From positions 1 to 35,482 of the forward strand of contig NZ_JADYTY010000023.1 in the NCBI RefSeq assembly GCF_021531495.1: a stretch of 35,482 nt of DNA. The letters are read 5' to 3'. Positions 16,214-24,912 of the stretch are shown piece by piece. The notes under the pieces were generated by a model. The model was not told where the DNA came from. It saw nothing but the letters and a program-made list of their open reading frames with translations, and did no database searches. This DNA comes from Anaerovibrio lipolyticus. Its GTDB lineage: Bacteria; Bacillota; Negativicutes; Selenomonadales; Selenomonadaceae. Positions within the stretch are counted from its first letter, which is position 1, and each line of letters starts with the position of its first letter. The position numbers and the translations under genes were made by a program.

Positions 16214-17537
16214 GCCTATAGTTGCTATTGTAGGCCGCCCAAATGTGGGCAAGTCTACTCTTTTTAATCAGATTGGCAAGAGGCGGGTGTCTATTGTTGA
16301 TGATATGCCGGGGGTAACTCGTGATCGTATTTATATGGAGGCTGAATGGCTGAATCATAATTTTACCATGATAGATACAGGCGGTATTGAATTTGAGGAT
16401 ACAGATCATATTCTTAAGTCCATGCGTCAGCAGGCCTTGGTGGCTATGGAGGAGGCCGATGTAATCGTATTCGTGGTAGATGGCCGCTCTGGTTTGACTA
16501 CTGCTGACGAGGAAGTAGGCCGTATGCTGCGGAATACCAAAAAGCCTGTTATTGTAGCAGTAAATAAGATAGACAGCCCACAGCTGGAGGCAGCTATCTA
16601 TGAGTTTTACAGCCTTGGCCTGGGGGATCCTATTGGCATTGCTGCATCTAATTCCATTGGCTTGGGAGATTTGCTGGATACGGTAGTGGCAGCTTTCCCA
16701 GAAAATACTGGTGAGGACAAGGATGAGGATGAAATCAGCATTGCGGTTATTGGCCGTCCAAATGTAGGCAAATCCTCTATTGTTAATGCACTGATTGGTG
16801 AGAACCGGGTTATTGTCAGCGATGTGGCTGGTACTACTAGAGATGCCATTGATACCCATTTTGTTACCGATGGCATTAAATTTATGCTGATTGATACAGC
16901 AGGTATGCGCCGTCGTGGCAAGATTGATGAAGCTATTGAGCGTTATAGCGTTATGCGTTCTCTGCGGGCTGTGGATAGAGCTGATGTAGTGCTGATGGTG
17001 ATTAACGCTGAGGAGGGCATTACAGAGCAGGATAAGAAGATTGCCGGCTATGCCCATGAATCTGGCAAGGGCGTTATTATTGTGGTAAACAAATGGGATG
17101 TATTCCCAGATAAGGACGACAAGTCTACCCTGCGGTTTACTGAGGATCTTCGTGATGAAATCGGCTTCCTGCAGTATGCTCCTGTAGTATATACTTCTGC
17201 CTTGACTGGTCAGCGTATTCATAGAATTACGGAGCTGGTAAAATATGTGGCAGATCAGCAGTCCATGCGTATTCAGACCAGCGTGCTGAATGAATTGATT
17301 CGGGATGCCGTATCCGTTAATCCGCCACCATCCCATCGTGGCAAGCAGCTAAAGATTTTCTTTATGACTCAGACAGATATTCAGCCACCAAAGTTTATTG
17401 TCTTTGTTAATGATCCTGAGTTAATGCATTTTTCCTATCTGCGTTTCTTGGAAAACCGTCTTCGGGAAAGCTTTGGCTTTGAGGGAACTCCTTTGAAGCT
17501 GATTGTCCGGGGCCGTAAGGAAGAGGAGGATTATTGA
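16206..17537 (+). CDS. der: Ribosome biogenesis GTPase Der (EngA)
   Basis: Der is an essential GTPase for 50S subunit maturation with two consecutive GTPase domains. The first P-loop GRPNVGKS is at residues 9-16 and the second at 183-190. Each domain has its DTGG or DTAG switch motif (IDTGGIEF and IDTAGMRR), and NKID and NKWD specificity motifs are both visible. The C-terminal KH-like domain occupies about residues 355-435. The 443 residues are normal. AGGAGG lies 8-9 bases before the ATG, within the end of the DUF512 gene. plsY begins one base after the stop. Confidence 0.97.
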   Translation: MSKPIVAIVGRPNVGKSTLFNQIGKRRVSIVDDMPGVTRDRIYMEAEWLNHNFTMIDTGGIEFEDTDHILKSMRQQALVAMEEADVIVFVVDGRSGLTTADEEVGRMLRNTKKPVIVAVNKIDSPQLEAAIYEFYSLGLGDPIGIAASNSIGLGDLLDTVVAAFPENTGEDKDEDEISIAVIGRPNVGKSSIVNALIGENRVIVSDVAGTTRDAIDTHFVTDGIKFMLIDTAGMRRRGKIDEAIERYSVMRSLRAVDRADVVLMVINAEEGITEQDKKIAGYAHESGKGVIIVVNKWDVFPDKDDKSTLRFTEDLRDEIGFLQYAPVVYTSALTGQRIHRITELVKYVADQQSMRIQTSVLNELIRDAVSVNPPPSHRGKQLKIFFMTQTDIQPPKFIVFVNDPELMHFSYLRFLENRLRESFGFEGTPLKLIVRGRKEEEDY

Positions 17538-17538
17538 T

Positions 17539-18144
17539 ATGTTGGGATTTATCGTTGCGGCAGTAATCAGTTATGTCCTAGGCTCCATTCCTAATGGCCT
17601 GCTGTTGGGCAAGGGAATTTGGGGTGTGGATTTGCGGCAGCATGGCAGCGGCAATATAGGAGCTACTAATGCCTGGCGCACCATTGGCAAGGCTGGTGGC
17701 TTTAGTATTTTCTTTCTGGATATGCTAAAGGGGGCCATTAGTACCTATTTAGGCCTCCGTCTTGGCGGCAGTGAGCTGGCAGGGATTATCTGCGGTCTGT
17801 TGGCTATTGTGGGACATTCCTGGTCCATTTTCCTGGGCTTCAAGGGAGGCAAGGGGGTAGCCACCGGCCTTGGTGTTATTGTTACTCTGATGCCTTGGGT
17901 AACTATTATTGTATTCCTGGTATGGCTGGCTATTGTAAAGGCTACAGGCTATGTATCTCTAGGCTCCATTGTAGCGGCTGTACTGGTGCCGGTGCTGGCG
18001 TTGTTTATGGGCCTTCATACAGACTTCCTGGTTCTGGGCCTGATTGCAGCAGTATTTATTGTTTATCGACATAAAAGTAACATTGGCCGTTTGTTAAATG
18101 GCACAGAAAGCAAGATAAAATCTGGGGGACATCATGTAAAATAA
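17539..18144 (+). CDS. plsY: Acyl-phosphate glycerol-3-phosphate acyltransferase PlsY
   Basis: PlsY is the integral membrane enzyme that transfers an acyl group from acyl phosphate to glycerol-3-phosphate, the first acylation of phospholipid synthesis. Its three active-site motifs are visible: GSIPNG near residue 15, HGSGNIGATNAWR near 35-48 and GFKGGKGVATGLG near 102-114. About five hydrophobic membrane segments are present in 201 residues. The frame extends upstream into der, but ATG 17539 has GAGGAGGA nine bases before it and begins directly with the first membrane helix. The product is acylated again by PlsC. A strong terminator follows 26 bases after the stop. Confidence 0.96.
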   Translation: MLGFIVAAVISYVLGSIPNGLLLGKGIWGVDLRQHGSGNIGATNAWRTIGKAGGFSIFFLDMLKGAISTYLGLRLGGSELAGIICGLLAIVGHSWSIFLGFKGGKGVATGLGVIVTLMPWVTIIVFLVWLAIVKATGYVSLGSIVAAVLVPVLALFMGLHTDFLVLGLIAAVFIVYRHKSNIGRLLNGTESKIKSGGHHVK

Positions 18145-18170
18145 TTCAATGTCCTATCTGTAAGGTTTGA

Positions 18171-18210
18171 CAGCTCCTGTCCTCTCATGGGGCAGGAGCT
18201 GATATTTTTT
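18171..18210 (+). terminator. Rho-independent terminator after plsY and immediately before polC
   Basis: CAGCTCCTGTCC (18171-18182) pairs with GGGCAGGAGCTG (18190-18201) in a 12-bp stem with one wobble pair and a 7-base loop. It is followed by ATATTTTTT, a run of six T at 18205-18210. The polC start codon is only 20 bases beyond the T-run. Confidence 0.85.
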
Positions 18211-18230
18211 ATGGCAAGAATGGTGAGATA

Positions 18231-21200
18231 ATGGAGAAGTATCGTATTGTACCGGAAAATTGCAAACGTCTAGGACAACTGCTGGCAGGTATGGAGCAGA
18301 CAGCACAGGAGGGCAAATTGCTGGATGCAGCGGTTATTCGCCATGTGGAAGTAACTCCGGCCCGGAATATGTGGGAATTGCTTATCTGGTCTTTGGACAA
18401 ATTGCCAGAGGAACTGCTGGACAGAGGAAGGGACTATGTAACGGCTAAGCACGACCTGCAGGAGGTGCGGTTCTATACTACTGTTATCAAGCTGGAGAAG
18501 GTGCTGGAGCAGAAATGGGAACAGTTGGTGGAGTTTGTTACCAAGGGTGACCATGCGGCCAAGGTAATTTTGGACCAATCCCGCCGGGTTTATGGTCAGA
18601 ATGCAATCCTTTTGCAGGTTCAGGGAGATTTTGCCAAGTACTTGCTGGAAAAGCACAAGGTTCTGAACAAGCTGAGGGAGGGTACAGAAAAGCTGATTGG
18701 TTATCCTGTGGCCCTGCAGTGTCAGGCAGTATATGAGGCCATAGATGCTATTCGCCAGCATATGCCACCAGAGGATCCGGCTTATTTGGAGGCGCTGAAA
18801 AGAGCTCAGACTGAGCCAAAGATGCCAGTGGCTCAGGGGGGAGGCGGCTCAGATTATGGCAAGCCTGCTGGCCCTCAGCCAGTACAGCCATATAATGCAG
18901 GTAATGCTTCTGGCAACAGCAAGACTGGGGGAGATAACAAGGGCGGTAAAAAATATCGCCGTCGCCAGCTGGTTATTGGGGCTGAGGATTCTCCTCTAGT
19001 ATTTGGCGAGGGCATAGTAGGGGATATAACTCCTATTAATCAGCTGCAGGGAGAAATCCGCTCCGTTATTGCTCAGGGCTATATTGGGGGCGTTGATGGC
19101 AAGGAATTTGCTAATACCAATATGCTCTTGTTCTCTCTGGCTGATAGCACCGAGGGCATTAGCTGTAAGATATTTATCAGGGAGCATGAGGGTTATGAGG
19201 TGGTTCTAGGCCGTTTGAAAAAAGCGGCTAAGTCTGGGGGTGTCATTAAGGTTAAGGGTGCGGTCCGCTACGATACCTATAGCAATGATTATAGCCTGAT
19301 GCCTGATTCTCTGATGCTGGTGGAGCAGGAGGCTCGCCAGGACAAGGCTGAGGAAAAGCGAGTGGAACTGCATTGTCATACCAATATGAGCTCTATGGAT
19401 GCAGTTTCTTCCGCCAAGGCCCTGATTAAGACTGCGGCCAAATGGGGCTGGCCGGCTATTGCCATTACGGATCATGGCTGTGTTCAGGCCTTTCCAGATG
19501 CCATGTCTGCTGCCAAGGATGCAGGCATCAAGGTTATCTATGGTGTAGAGGGTTATCTGGTTGGTGGGGATTATAAGCAGAAAAGGGCCCACCATATTAT
19601 TATTCTAGCTAAGAATCCTATTGGTTTGCGAAATCTTTACAAGCTGGTTTCCATGTCCAATCTGCGTTTTTTCTTCAAGCGTCCTAGACTGCCCAAGCAG
19701 CTGATTCAGGAGTATCGGGAGGGCTTGATTATTGGCTCTGCCTGTGAGGCGGGAGAACTGATGCGGGCTATTGTGGCTGGTGCTCCTGAGGAAGAGCTTT
19801 TGGAGATTGCCTCCTTTTATGATTATCTGGAAATCCAGCCTATTGGCAATAATGAATTTCTTGTTCGGGAGGAAGCTTTTCCCAATATAAATAGTGATGA
19901 GGATTTGATAAATCTCAATCTCAAGGTGGCAGAGCTGGCCAAAAAGCTGAACAAGCCTTTGATTGCTACCTGTGATGTGCATTTTCTCAATCCAGAGGAT
20001 TATATTTACCGGGCCATTCTTATGAAGGGCACCGGTTTTAAGGATGCAGATAAACAGCCTCCTTTGTTCCTGCGGACTACAGAGGAAATGCTGGCGGAGT
20101 TCCAGTATCTTGGCCAGGAGGCAGCCTATGAGGCTGTTGTAACCAATCCTCGGAAAATTGCTGATATGGTGGAAAAATTTAAGCCGATTCCTGATGGCTT
20201 GTATTCCCCTATGATTCCGGGAGCAGATGAGGCTATCAGGGATATGACCTATAACAAGGCTCATGAACTATATGGCAGTCAACTGCCAGAGGTGGTGCAG
20301 GCCAGAATTGACCAGGAGCTAAAGCCAATTATTGCTCATGGCTTCTCTGTGCTGTATCTCATTGCCCATAAGCTGGTGCGAAAATCCAATATAGATGGTT
20401 ATCTGGTAGGCTCCCGAGGTTCTGTAGGTTCTTCCTTTGTGGCTACCATGACAGATATTACAGAGGTAAATCCTTTGCCACCTCATTGGCGTTGTCCTTA
20501 TTGCAAGCATAGTGAGTTTGTGCTGGATGGCTCCTATGGCTGTGGCTATGATTTGCCAGATAAGGAATGTCCTGTGTGTGGTACCAATATGCTGAAGGAT
20601 GGTCACGAAATTCCTTTTGCGGTGTTCCTAGGCTTTGATGGAGATAAGGTACCAGATATTGATTTGAACTTCTCTGGTGAATATCAGCCTGTGGCTCATA
20701 AGTACACAGAGGAGCTTTTTGGCAAGGACAATGTATTCCGAGCCGGCTCTATTACTACGGTGGCGGATAAAACCGCCTATGGCTTTGTGAAGAAATACTA
20801 TGAGGAAAAGGGACAGTCCAAGCGGGAGGCCTTTATTGGCCATATGGCGGCAGGCTGTCAGGGGGTAAAGCGTACCACAGGTCAGCATCCAGCGGGTATC
20901 ATGGTAGTGCCCCGGAATATGGATGTGCATTTCTTTACCCCGCTGCAGCATCCGGCAGATGATTTGAACTCGGAAACTATTACGACACATTTTGATTATC
21001 ATTCCATCAGCAGCCGTTTGGTAAAGCTGGATATTCTTGGTCACGATGATCCTACGGTTATTAAAATGCTGGAGGATTTGACACATCGGGACCCAAAGAC
21101 CATTCCTTTTGATGATCCGGCTACTTTGAGTATTTTTAATTCCACTACGGCTCTGGGAGTAACTCCAGAATTGCTGGGAGCTAATTCCGGCACCTATGGT

Positions 21201-22079
21201 ATTCCAGAGTTTAGAACCAATTTTACCCGCCAGATGATTGATGACACCAATCCTAAATGTTTCAGTGATTTGGTGCGGATATCCGGCTTCTCTCATGGTA
21301 CGGATGTATGGCTGGGCAATGCTCAGGATTTAATCAAGGCAGGCACCTGTACCCTGCAAAATGCAATTTCGGCCCGTGATGATATTATGATTTATCTCAT
21401 GCACAGCGGTGTAGATCCACTGGCTTCCTTTAAGATTATGGAACGGGTAAGAAAGGGCAAGGGGATTCCTGAGGATCAGGTGGAAATGCTGCGGGAAAAG
21501 AAAATTCCTGAGTGGTATATAGAATCCTGTCAGAAGATTAAGTATATGTTCCCCCGGGCTCATGCTACCGCCTATGTTATGATGGCCTATCGCATAGCCT
21601 TCTGTAAGGTTCATTATCCTCTGGCTTATTACGCTGCTTATTTCTCCATTCGTGCTGCGGCCTTTGATGCAGATATTATCTCTCTGGGGCAAAAGGCTGT
21701 GGAGGAAAAAATGGCGGAGTTGGAAGCCAAGGATAAACGGGAGGCCAAGGAGGAGGAGCTTTATGTTGTTCTGCAGCTGGCTTGGGAAATGTATATCCGG
21801 GGCTTCACCTGCCTGAAGGTGGATTTGTATCGCTCCAAGGCAGATAGATTTACCATGCTGCCAGAGGAAAATGCTATTTTGCCGCCTTTTACTGCTCTAG
21901 GAGGCTTGGGCAGTGTAGATGCTCATTCCCTGGAGGAGGAGCGGGAAAATGGGGAATATTCCTCAGTGGAAAATATGAAAAAGCGCACAGGTATAACCAA
22001 AACCTCTGTGGAAGCCCTGCGGAATCATGGCTGTCTTGATGGCATGGATGAAAGCGACCAGCTTAGTCTTTTTGGTTAA
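18231..22079 (+). CDS. polC: DNA polymerase III alpha subunit PolC, lacking the embedded exonuclease domain
   Basis: This is the Gram-positive-type replicative polymerase. Domain order: N-terminal domain (about 1-195), a glycine-rich linker (about 200-243), an OB domain (about 255-370), a PHP domain from residue 378 (HCHT at 381-384, TDHG at 413-416), a zinc finger with C755, C758, C780 and C783, the polymerase core with catalytic D809 and D811 in PDIDLNFSGEYQ, LVKLDILGHDDPT further on, and a C-terminal clamp-binding QLSLFG. The protein is 1282 residues against about 1440 in B. subtilis. The shortfall is explained by the absence of the proofreading 3'-5' exonuclease that normally interrupts the PHP domain. 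Here VEGYLVG at 439-445 runs within about ten residues into the second half of PHP (AHHIIILA). The frame is continuous and undamaged. The ribosome binding site (GGTGAG) is weak. Confidence 0.95.
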   Translation: MEKYRIVPENCKRLGQLLAGMEQTAQEGKLLDAAVIRHVEVTPARNMWELLIWSLDKLPEELLDRGRDYVTAKHDLQEVRFYTTVIKLEKVLEQKWEQLVEFVTKGDHAAKVILDQSRRVYGQNAILLQVQGDFAKYLLEKHKVLNKLREGTEKLIGYPVALQCQAVYEAIDAIRQHMPPEDPAYLEALKRAQTEPKMPVAQGGGGSDYGKPAGPQPVQPYNAGNASGNSKTGGDNKGGKKYRRRQLVIGAEDSPLVFGEGIVGDITPINQLQGEIRSVIAQGYIGGVDGKEFANTNMLLFSLADSTEGISCKIFIREHEGYEVVLGRLKKAAKSGGVIKVKGAVRYDTYSNDYSLMPDSLMLVEQEARQDKAEEKRVELHCHTNMSSMDAVSSAKALIKTAAKWGWPAIAITDHGCVQAFPDAMSAAKDAGIKVIYGVEGYLVGGDYKQKRAHHIIILAKNPIGLRNLYKLVSMSNLRFFFKRPRLPKQLIQEYREGLIIGSACEAGELMRAIVAGAPEEELLEIASFYDYLEIQPIGNNEFLVREEAFPNINSDEDLINLNLKVAELAKKLNKPLIATCDVHFLNPEDYIYRAILMKGTGFKDADKQPPLFLRTTEEMLAEFQYLGQEAAYEAVVTNPRKIADMVEKFKPIPDGLYSPMIPGADEAIRDMTYNKAHELYGSQLPEVVQARIDQELKPIIAHGFSVLYLIAHKLVRKSNIDGYLVGSRGSVGSSFVATMTDITEVNPLPPHWRCPYCKHSEFVLDGSYGCGYDLPDKECPVCGTNMLKDGHEIPFAVFLGFDGDKVPDIDLNFSGEYQPVAHKYTEELFGKDNVFRAGSITTVADKTAYGFVKKYYEEKGQSKREAFIGHMAAGCQGVKRTTGQHPAGIMVVPRNMDVHFFTPLQHPADDLNSETITTHFDYHSISSRLVKLDILGHDDPTVIKMLEDLTHRDPKTIPFDDPATLSIFNSTTALGVTPELLGANSGTYGIPEFRTNFTRQMIDDTNPKCFSDLVRISGFSHGTDVWLGNAQDLIKAGTCTLQNAISARDDIMIYLMHSGVDPLASFKIMERVRKGKGIPEDQVEMLREKKIPEWYIESCQKIKYMFPRAHATAYVMMAYRIAFCKVHYPLAYYAAYFSIRAAAFDADIISLGQKAVEEKMAELEAKDKREAKEEELYVVLQLAWEMYIRGFTCLKVDLYRSKADRFTMLPEENAILPPFTALGGLGSVDAHSLEEERENGEYSSVENMKKRTGITKTSVEALRNHGCLDGMDESDQLSLFG

Positions 22080-22091
22080 GGTGAGGCCTCT

Positions 22092-22174
22092 CTAATCAAA
22101 TTCTAATCTTTTTGTCAGATGATTTTCAGCTTGGCAGGTTATATTGTCTACAGTAAAACTAATTTGATTAGGGG
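22092..22174 (+). other. Long-range inverted repeat that could occlude the SIMPL gene ribosome binding site
   Basis: CTAATCAAATT (22092-22102) is perfectly complementary to AATTTGATTAG (22161-22171), 58 bases apart. The stem can be extended by pairs and wobbles to 22089-22102 with 22161-22174. That consumes the GGGG at the start of the ribosome binding site GGGGAGGA of the gene at 22185. The pairing is seen directly; a regulatory role is inference. Confidence 0.4.
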
Positions 22175-22184
22175 AGGAAGTATT

Positions 22185-22880
22185 ATGAAGAAGAAAATAC
22201 TTATGATTTTGACGGTGCTGGCTATGTGTCTGGCTATCAATGGGGTGGCTATGGCAGCAGAGCCTGCTGTAGTTGCTGTAGAGGGCACAGGAGCCTATAC
22301 AGTAGCTCCGGATCAGGCTTCAGTGGAGTTTACTGTGGAGAATACCGCTAAGACTGTCCAGCTGGCTCAGGCAGAAAACGCTCAGAAGGCTGCACAGCTG
22401 TCTGCAGCCCTCAGCCGTCAGGGCATCTATAGCAAGGATATACAGAGCAGCTATAGACTGAGTCCTGTTTATGATCGCAAGGAGTATAGCAAAATAGTGG
22501 GCTATACTGCGGAGAATACCTTCCGGGTAGTTGTGAACGATATTAACAAGCTGGGAGAAGTATTGGATGCCGCTATGGCCAATGGGGCTACTCAGGTATC
22601 TGATGTAAGCTATGGCCTGAAGGATGAAAAGGCAGCTAGAAATGAGGCTCTCCGTCGGGCTGTGCTGGATGCCAGAAGCAAGGCTGATGTAATTGCTTCC
22701 ACTTTGGGAGTAAAAATCATTGGTGTACGGCTGGTAACAGAGCAGGGAACCAATATGGGCCGCTATGAACTGGCTGGTGCTCATCTGATGAAGGCTGACG
22801 GCAATGCAGCTCCAACCAGTGTGGCTCCTGGTACCATAGATTTCCGTGGCAATGTACATATTGAATATCAGATTCAGTAA
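22185..22880 (+). CDS. Secreted SIMPL (DUF541) domain protein
   Basis: The 231-residue protein starts MKKKILMILTVLAM with a clear signal peptide cut after the VAMA/A region near residue 24. The mature part shows the SIMPL pattern: VEGTGAYTVAPDQASVEFTVEN at its start, repeated alanine- and glutamine-rich helices, an RLSPVYD-type central strand, and an IEYQIQ-like C-terminus with a beta strand. SIMPL/DUF541 proteins are periplasmic or secreted and form oligomeric assemblies; their role is poorly defined, with oxidative stress proposed for E. coli YggE. An upstream in-frame ATG at 22119 exists, but ATG 22185 has GGGGAGGA at the right distance and yields the signal peptide. A terminator follows the gene. 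Confidence 0.88.
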   Translation: MKKKILMILTVLAMCLAINGVAMAAEPAVVAVEGTGAYTVAPDQASVEFTVENTAKTVQLAQAENAQKAAQLSAALSRQGIYSKDIQSSYRLSPVYDRKEYSKIVGYTAENTFRVVVNDINKLGEVLDAAMANGATQVSDVSYGLKDEKAARNEALRRAVLDARSKADVIASTLGVKIIGVRLVTEQGTNMGRYELAGAHLMKADGNAAPTSVAPGTIDFRGNVHIEYQIQ

Positions 22881-22913
22881 GCCTGAAGGCTGTTCTATTT
22901 CTTATTGATTTTG

Positions 22914-22983
22914 TAGGCAGAATAACGATATAATCACAAAAATATTTTGTGGTGATATTGGTTATTCTGCCTATGATTTTTTT
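22914..22983 (+). terminator. Rho-independent terminator after the SIMPL gene
   Basis: TAGGCAGAATAAC (22914-22926) is perfectly complementary to GTTATTCTGCCTA (22961-22973). The 34 bases between them fold further through CACAAAA and TTTTGTG, making a long imperfect hairpin. A run of seven T (22977-22983) follows. It ends the polC-SIMPL transcript before the next promoter. Confidence 0.82.
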
Positions 22984-23024
22984 AGGCTATATCAAAAAAA
23001 TTATACAAATGTCCTCTCATACTA

Positions 23025-23053
23025 TTGTCAATCCTTTTTAGCTCTGCTATAAT
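23025..23053 (+). promoter_or_regulatory. Sigma-A promoter for the ACT-hom-thrB operon
   Basis: TTGTCA (23025-23030) and TATAAT (23048-23053) are exactly 17 bases apart, and TGC immediately before the -10 makes it an extended promoter. The start site would be near 23060, giving a leader of about 45 bases, too short for a T-box or a threonine attenuator. Confidence 0.8.
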
Positions 23054-23105
23054 ATCCATTGTATGTAGAAAAACATCTTTATAGGGTGTACGGAGGTTGA
23101 ACTTA

Positions 23106-23564
23106 ATGATGTCAAAAACAGAAAAAAATGGCTATTTTCTGGTTAGGGAAGAAATATTGCCAGAGGCTATCAAGAAAACCATTAGGGTAAAGGAAATGCT
23201 GAAGCGCGGTGATGCCAGAACCATCAATGAGGCTGTGGAAAAAATGGAGCTGAGCCGCAGTGCATATTATAAATATAAGGACTATGTATTCCCTTTCTAT
23301 GAGGCAAGTCAGAACAAGATTGTTACTCTGACCTTCCTGTTAGAGCACAAAAAGGGAGTTCTGTCCAGTGTACTGAATACCATTTCAGCAGATTCCGGCA
23401 GTGTATTGACCATTAATCAGGGTATTCCTCTGCAGGGTGTGGCCAATGCTACTGTATCCATCGAAACAGCCAATATGTCTGTGGATCTGGAGGCCCTGCT
23501 GGACAAGCTGAGAATGGTAGATGGTGTGAAACGCATGGAGGTTCTGGGACAGGCGGCGCAGTAA
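23106..23564 (+). CDS. ACT-domain protein of the PheB/UPF0735 family
   Basis: The protein has 152 residues. The N-terminal half (about 1-65) has a helix-turn-helix-like look (TINEAVEKMELSRSAYYKYKD). The C-terminal half is an ACT domain (about 70-145, VTLTFLLEHKKGVLSSVLN). This combination is the UPF0735 family, which includes B. subtilis PheB next to pheA; its exact role is unproven, and amino-acid-responsive regulation is usually assumed. Here it precedes hom and thrB, so the likely ligand is an aspartate-family amino acid. ATG 23106 follows CGGAGG by 9 bases; ATG 23109 is an equally readable alternative giving MSKTEKNG. A TTG at 23097 is unlikely because it abuts the ribosome binding site. 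Confidence 0.86.
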   Translation: MMSKTEKNGYFLVREEILPEAIKKTIRVKEMLKRGDARTINEAVEKMELSRSAYYKYKDYVFPFYEASQNKIVTLTFLLEHKKGVLSSVLNTISADSGSVLTINQGIPLQGVANATVSIETANMSVDLEALLDKLRMVDGVKRMEVLGQAAQ

Positions 23565-23605
23565 GCAGTCATACCGGAACGCCCTGAGAGGAGAAGGTAT
23601 AATAT

Positions 23606-24895
23606 ATGTCCAAAGTGATTAAGATTGGTCTGTTAGGATCTGGTACTGTAGGTACTGGTGTAGTGAGAGTTCTCAAGGAGAATGGTGCTGATATTGCCAA
23701 GAAGGCTGGCGCAGCTGTGGTTGTCAAGAAGGTACTGGTGCGTGATGTTAACAAAAAGCGTCCTTATTTGGAGGATGTGGAGCTGACAGACAACGCTCAG
23801 GAAATTGTCAATGACCCTGAGATTGATATTGTAGTGGAGCTGATGGGTGGCTTGCATCCTGCTTTTGAATACATGATGGAGGCCATGAAGAATGGCAAGC
23901 ATGTAGTTACAGCCAACAAGGATGTAGTTGCTCAGATGGGACATGAGCTGCTGGATATGGCTGAGGCCAAGGGAGTGGACTTCCGCTTTGAGGCCAGTGT
24001 AGGCGGCGGTATCCCTATTATTACTCCTTTGAAGGAATGTCTTACAGGCAATCGAATCACTGAGATTATGGGCATTGTTAATGGTACTACCAATTATATG
24101 CTTACTCAGATGACGGAAAAAGGCTCTGATTATGCTGCTGTTTTGAAGGAAGCACAGGAGAAGGGCTATGCGGAAGCAAATCCTGCTGCGGATGTAGAGG
24201 GACTGGATGCAGCTAGAAAGGCTGCTATCTTAGGCTCTATTGCCTTTAACAGCAGAGTTAGTCTGGATAAGGTATCTGTAGAGGGTATTACCCATATTGA
24301 ACCAGCCGATATTAACTATGCCAAGGAATTGGGCTATGTTATTAAGCTATTGGCTGTAGCCAAGGATTACGGCGACAAGGGTGTTAATGTAAGAGTTCAT
24401 CCTGTATTCCTGGCCAAAACCCATCCACTGGCCTCTGTAAATGATGTTTTCAATGCTATTTTCATTCGAGGCAATGCTATTGGTGATGCCATGTTCTATG
24501 GCCGAGGAGCAGGCTCTCTGCCTACAGCCTCTGCTGTTACCGCGGATATTGTCAGCGAAACCAGAAATCTGGTTAGCGGTACTCATTCTATGGTGGGCTG
24601 TACCTGCTACAATCATCGCAATTTCTGCCCTCTGGAGGAAACAGAATCATCATATTATGTACGGCTTCATGTAGATGATGAGCCAGGTGTATTGGGACGG
24701 ATTGCCACCGCCTTTGGTGAAAGCGGTGTCAGCCTGAAGTCTGTAATTCAGACTCGCAAGGTGGAAAATCATGCCGAGATTGTAGCTGTTACTCATGTGG
24801 TTCAGCATAAGCATCTCCAGATGGCTGCAGATATTCTCAATGGCCTGAGCGTGGTGAACAGCATTAGGAGCGTTATCAGAGTTGAGCAGGACTAA
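23606..24895 (+). CDS. hom: Homoserine dehydrogenase
   Basis: Hom reduces aspartate semialdehyde to homoserine with NAD(P)H, the branch point to threonine and methionine. The nucleotide-binding motif GLLGSGTVGTGVV is at residues 8-20. The catalytic region includes VVTANKDVVAQMG near 106 and the signature ending VEGLDAARKAAILG near 200. A C-terminal ACT domain (about 350-425, VDDEPGVLGRIATAFGESG) allows feedback control, usually by threonine. The length of 429 residues is typical of the Gram-positive monofunctional form. GAGGAGAA stands before the ATG. thrB follows after 17 bases. Confidence 0.96.
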   Translation: MSKVIKIGLLGSGTVGTGVVRVLKENGADIAKKAGAAVVVKKVLVRDVNKKRPYLEDVELTDNAQEIVNDPEIDIVVELMGGLHPAFEYMMEAMKNGKHVVTANKDVVAQMGHELLDMAEAKGVDFRFEASVGGGIPIITPLKECLTGNRITEIMGIVNGTTNYMLTQMTEKGSDYAAVLKEAQEKGYAEANPAADVEGLDAARKAAILGSIAFNSRVSLDKVSVEGITHIEPADINYAKELGYVIKLLAVAKDYGDKGVNVRVHPVFLAKTHPLASVNDVFNAIFIRGNAIGDAMFYGRGAGSLPTASAVTADIVSETRNLVSGTHSMVGCTCYNHRNFCPLEETESSYYVRLHVDDEPGVLGRIATAFGESGVSLKSVIQTRKVENHAEIVAVTHVVQHKHLQMAADILNGLSVVNSIRSVIRVEQD

Positions 24896-24912
24896 GCTCA
24901 GGGGGATTCACA

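Noticed and set aside
15948-17336. 462-codon minus-strand open frame across der
   Set aside because: It is antisense to both GTPase domains of Der and shows no motif or ribosome binding site.
18200-18208. GATATTTTT considered as a -10 box for the TTGACA at 18167
   Set aside because: The spacing of about 30 bases is far outside the workable range, and the T-run belongs to the terminator.
22929-22935. GATATAAT inside the terminator after the SIMPL gene considered as a promoter
   Set aside because: It lies within the hairpin stem and a strong terminator T-run follows downstream; the real promoter is at 23025-23053.
23054-23105. Leader of the threonine operon considered for a T-box or leader-peptide attenuator
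   Set aside because: The leader is only about 45 bases and has no T-box sequence, terminator hairpin or run of threonine codons.
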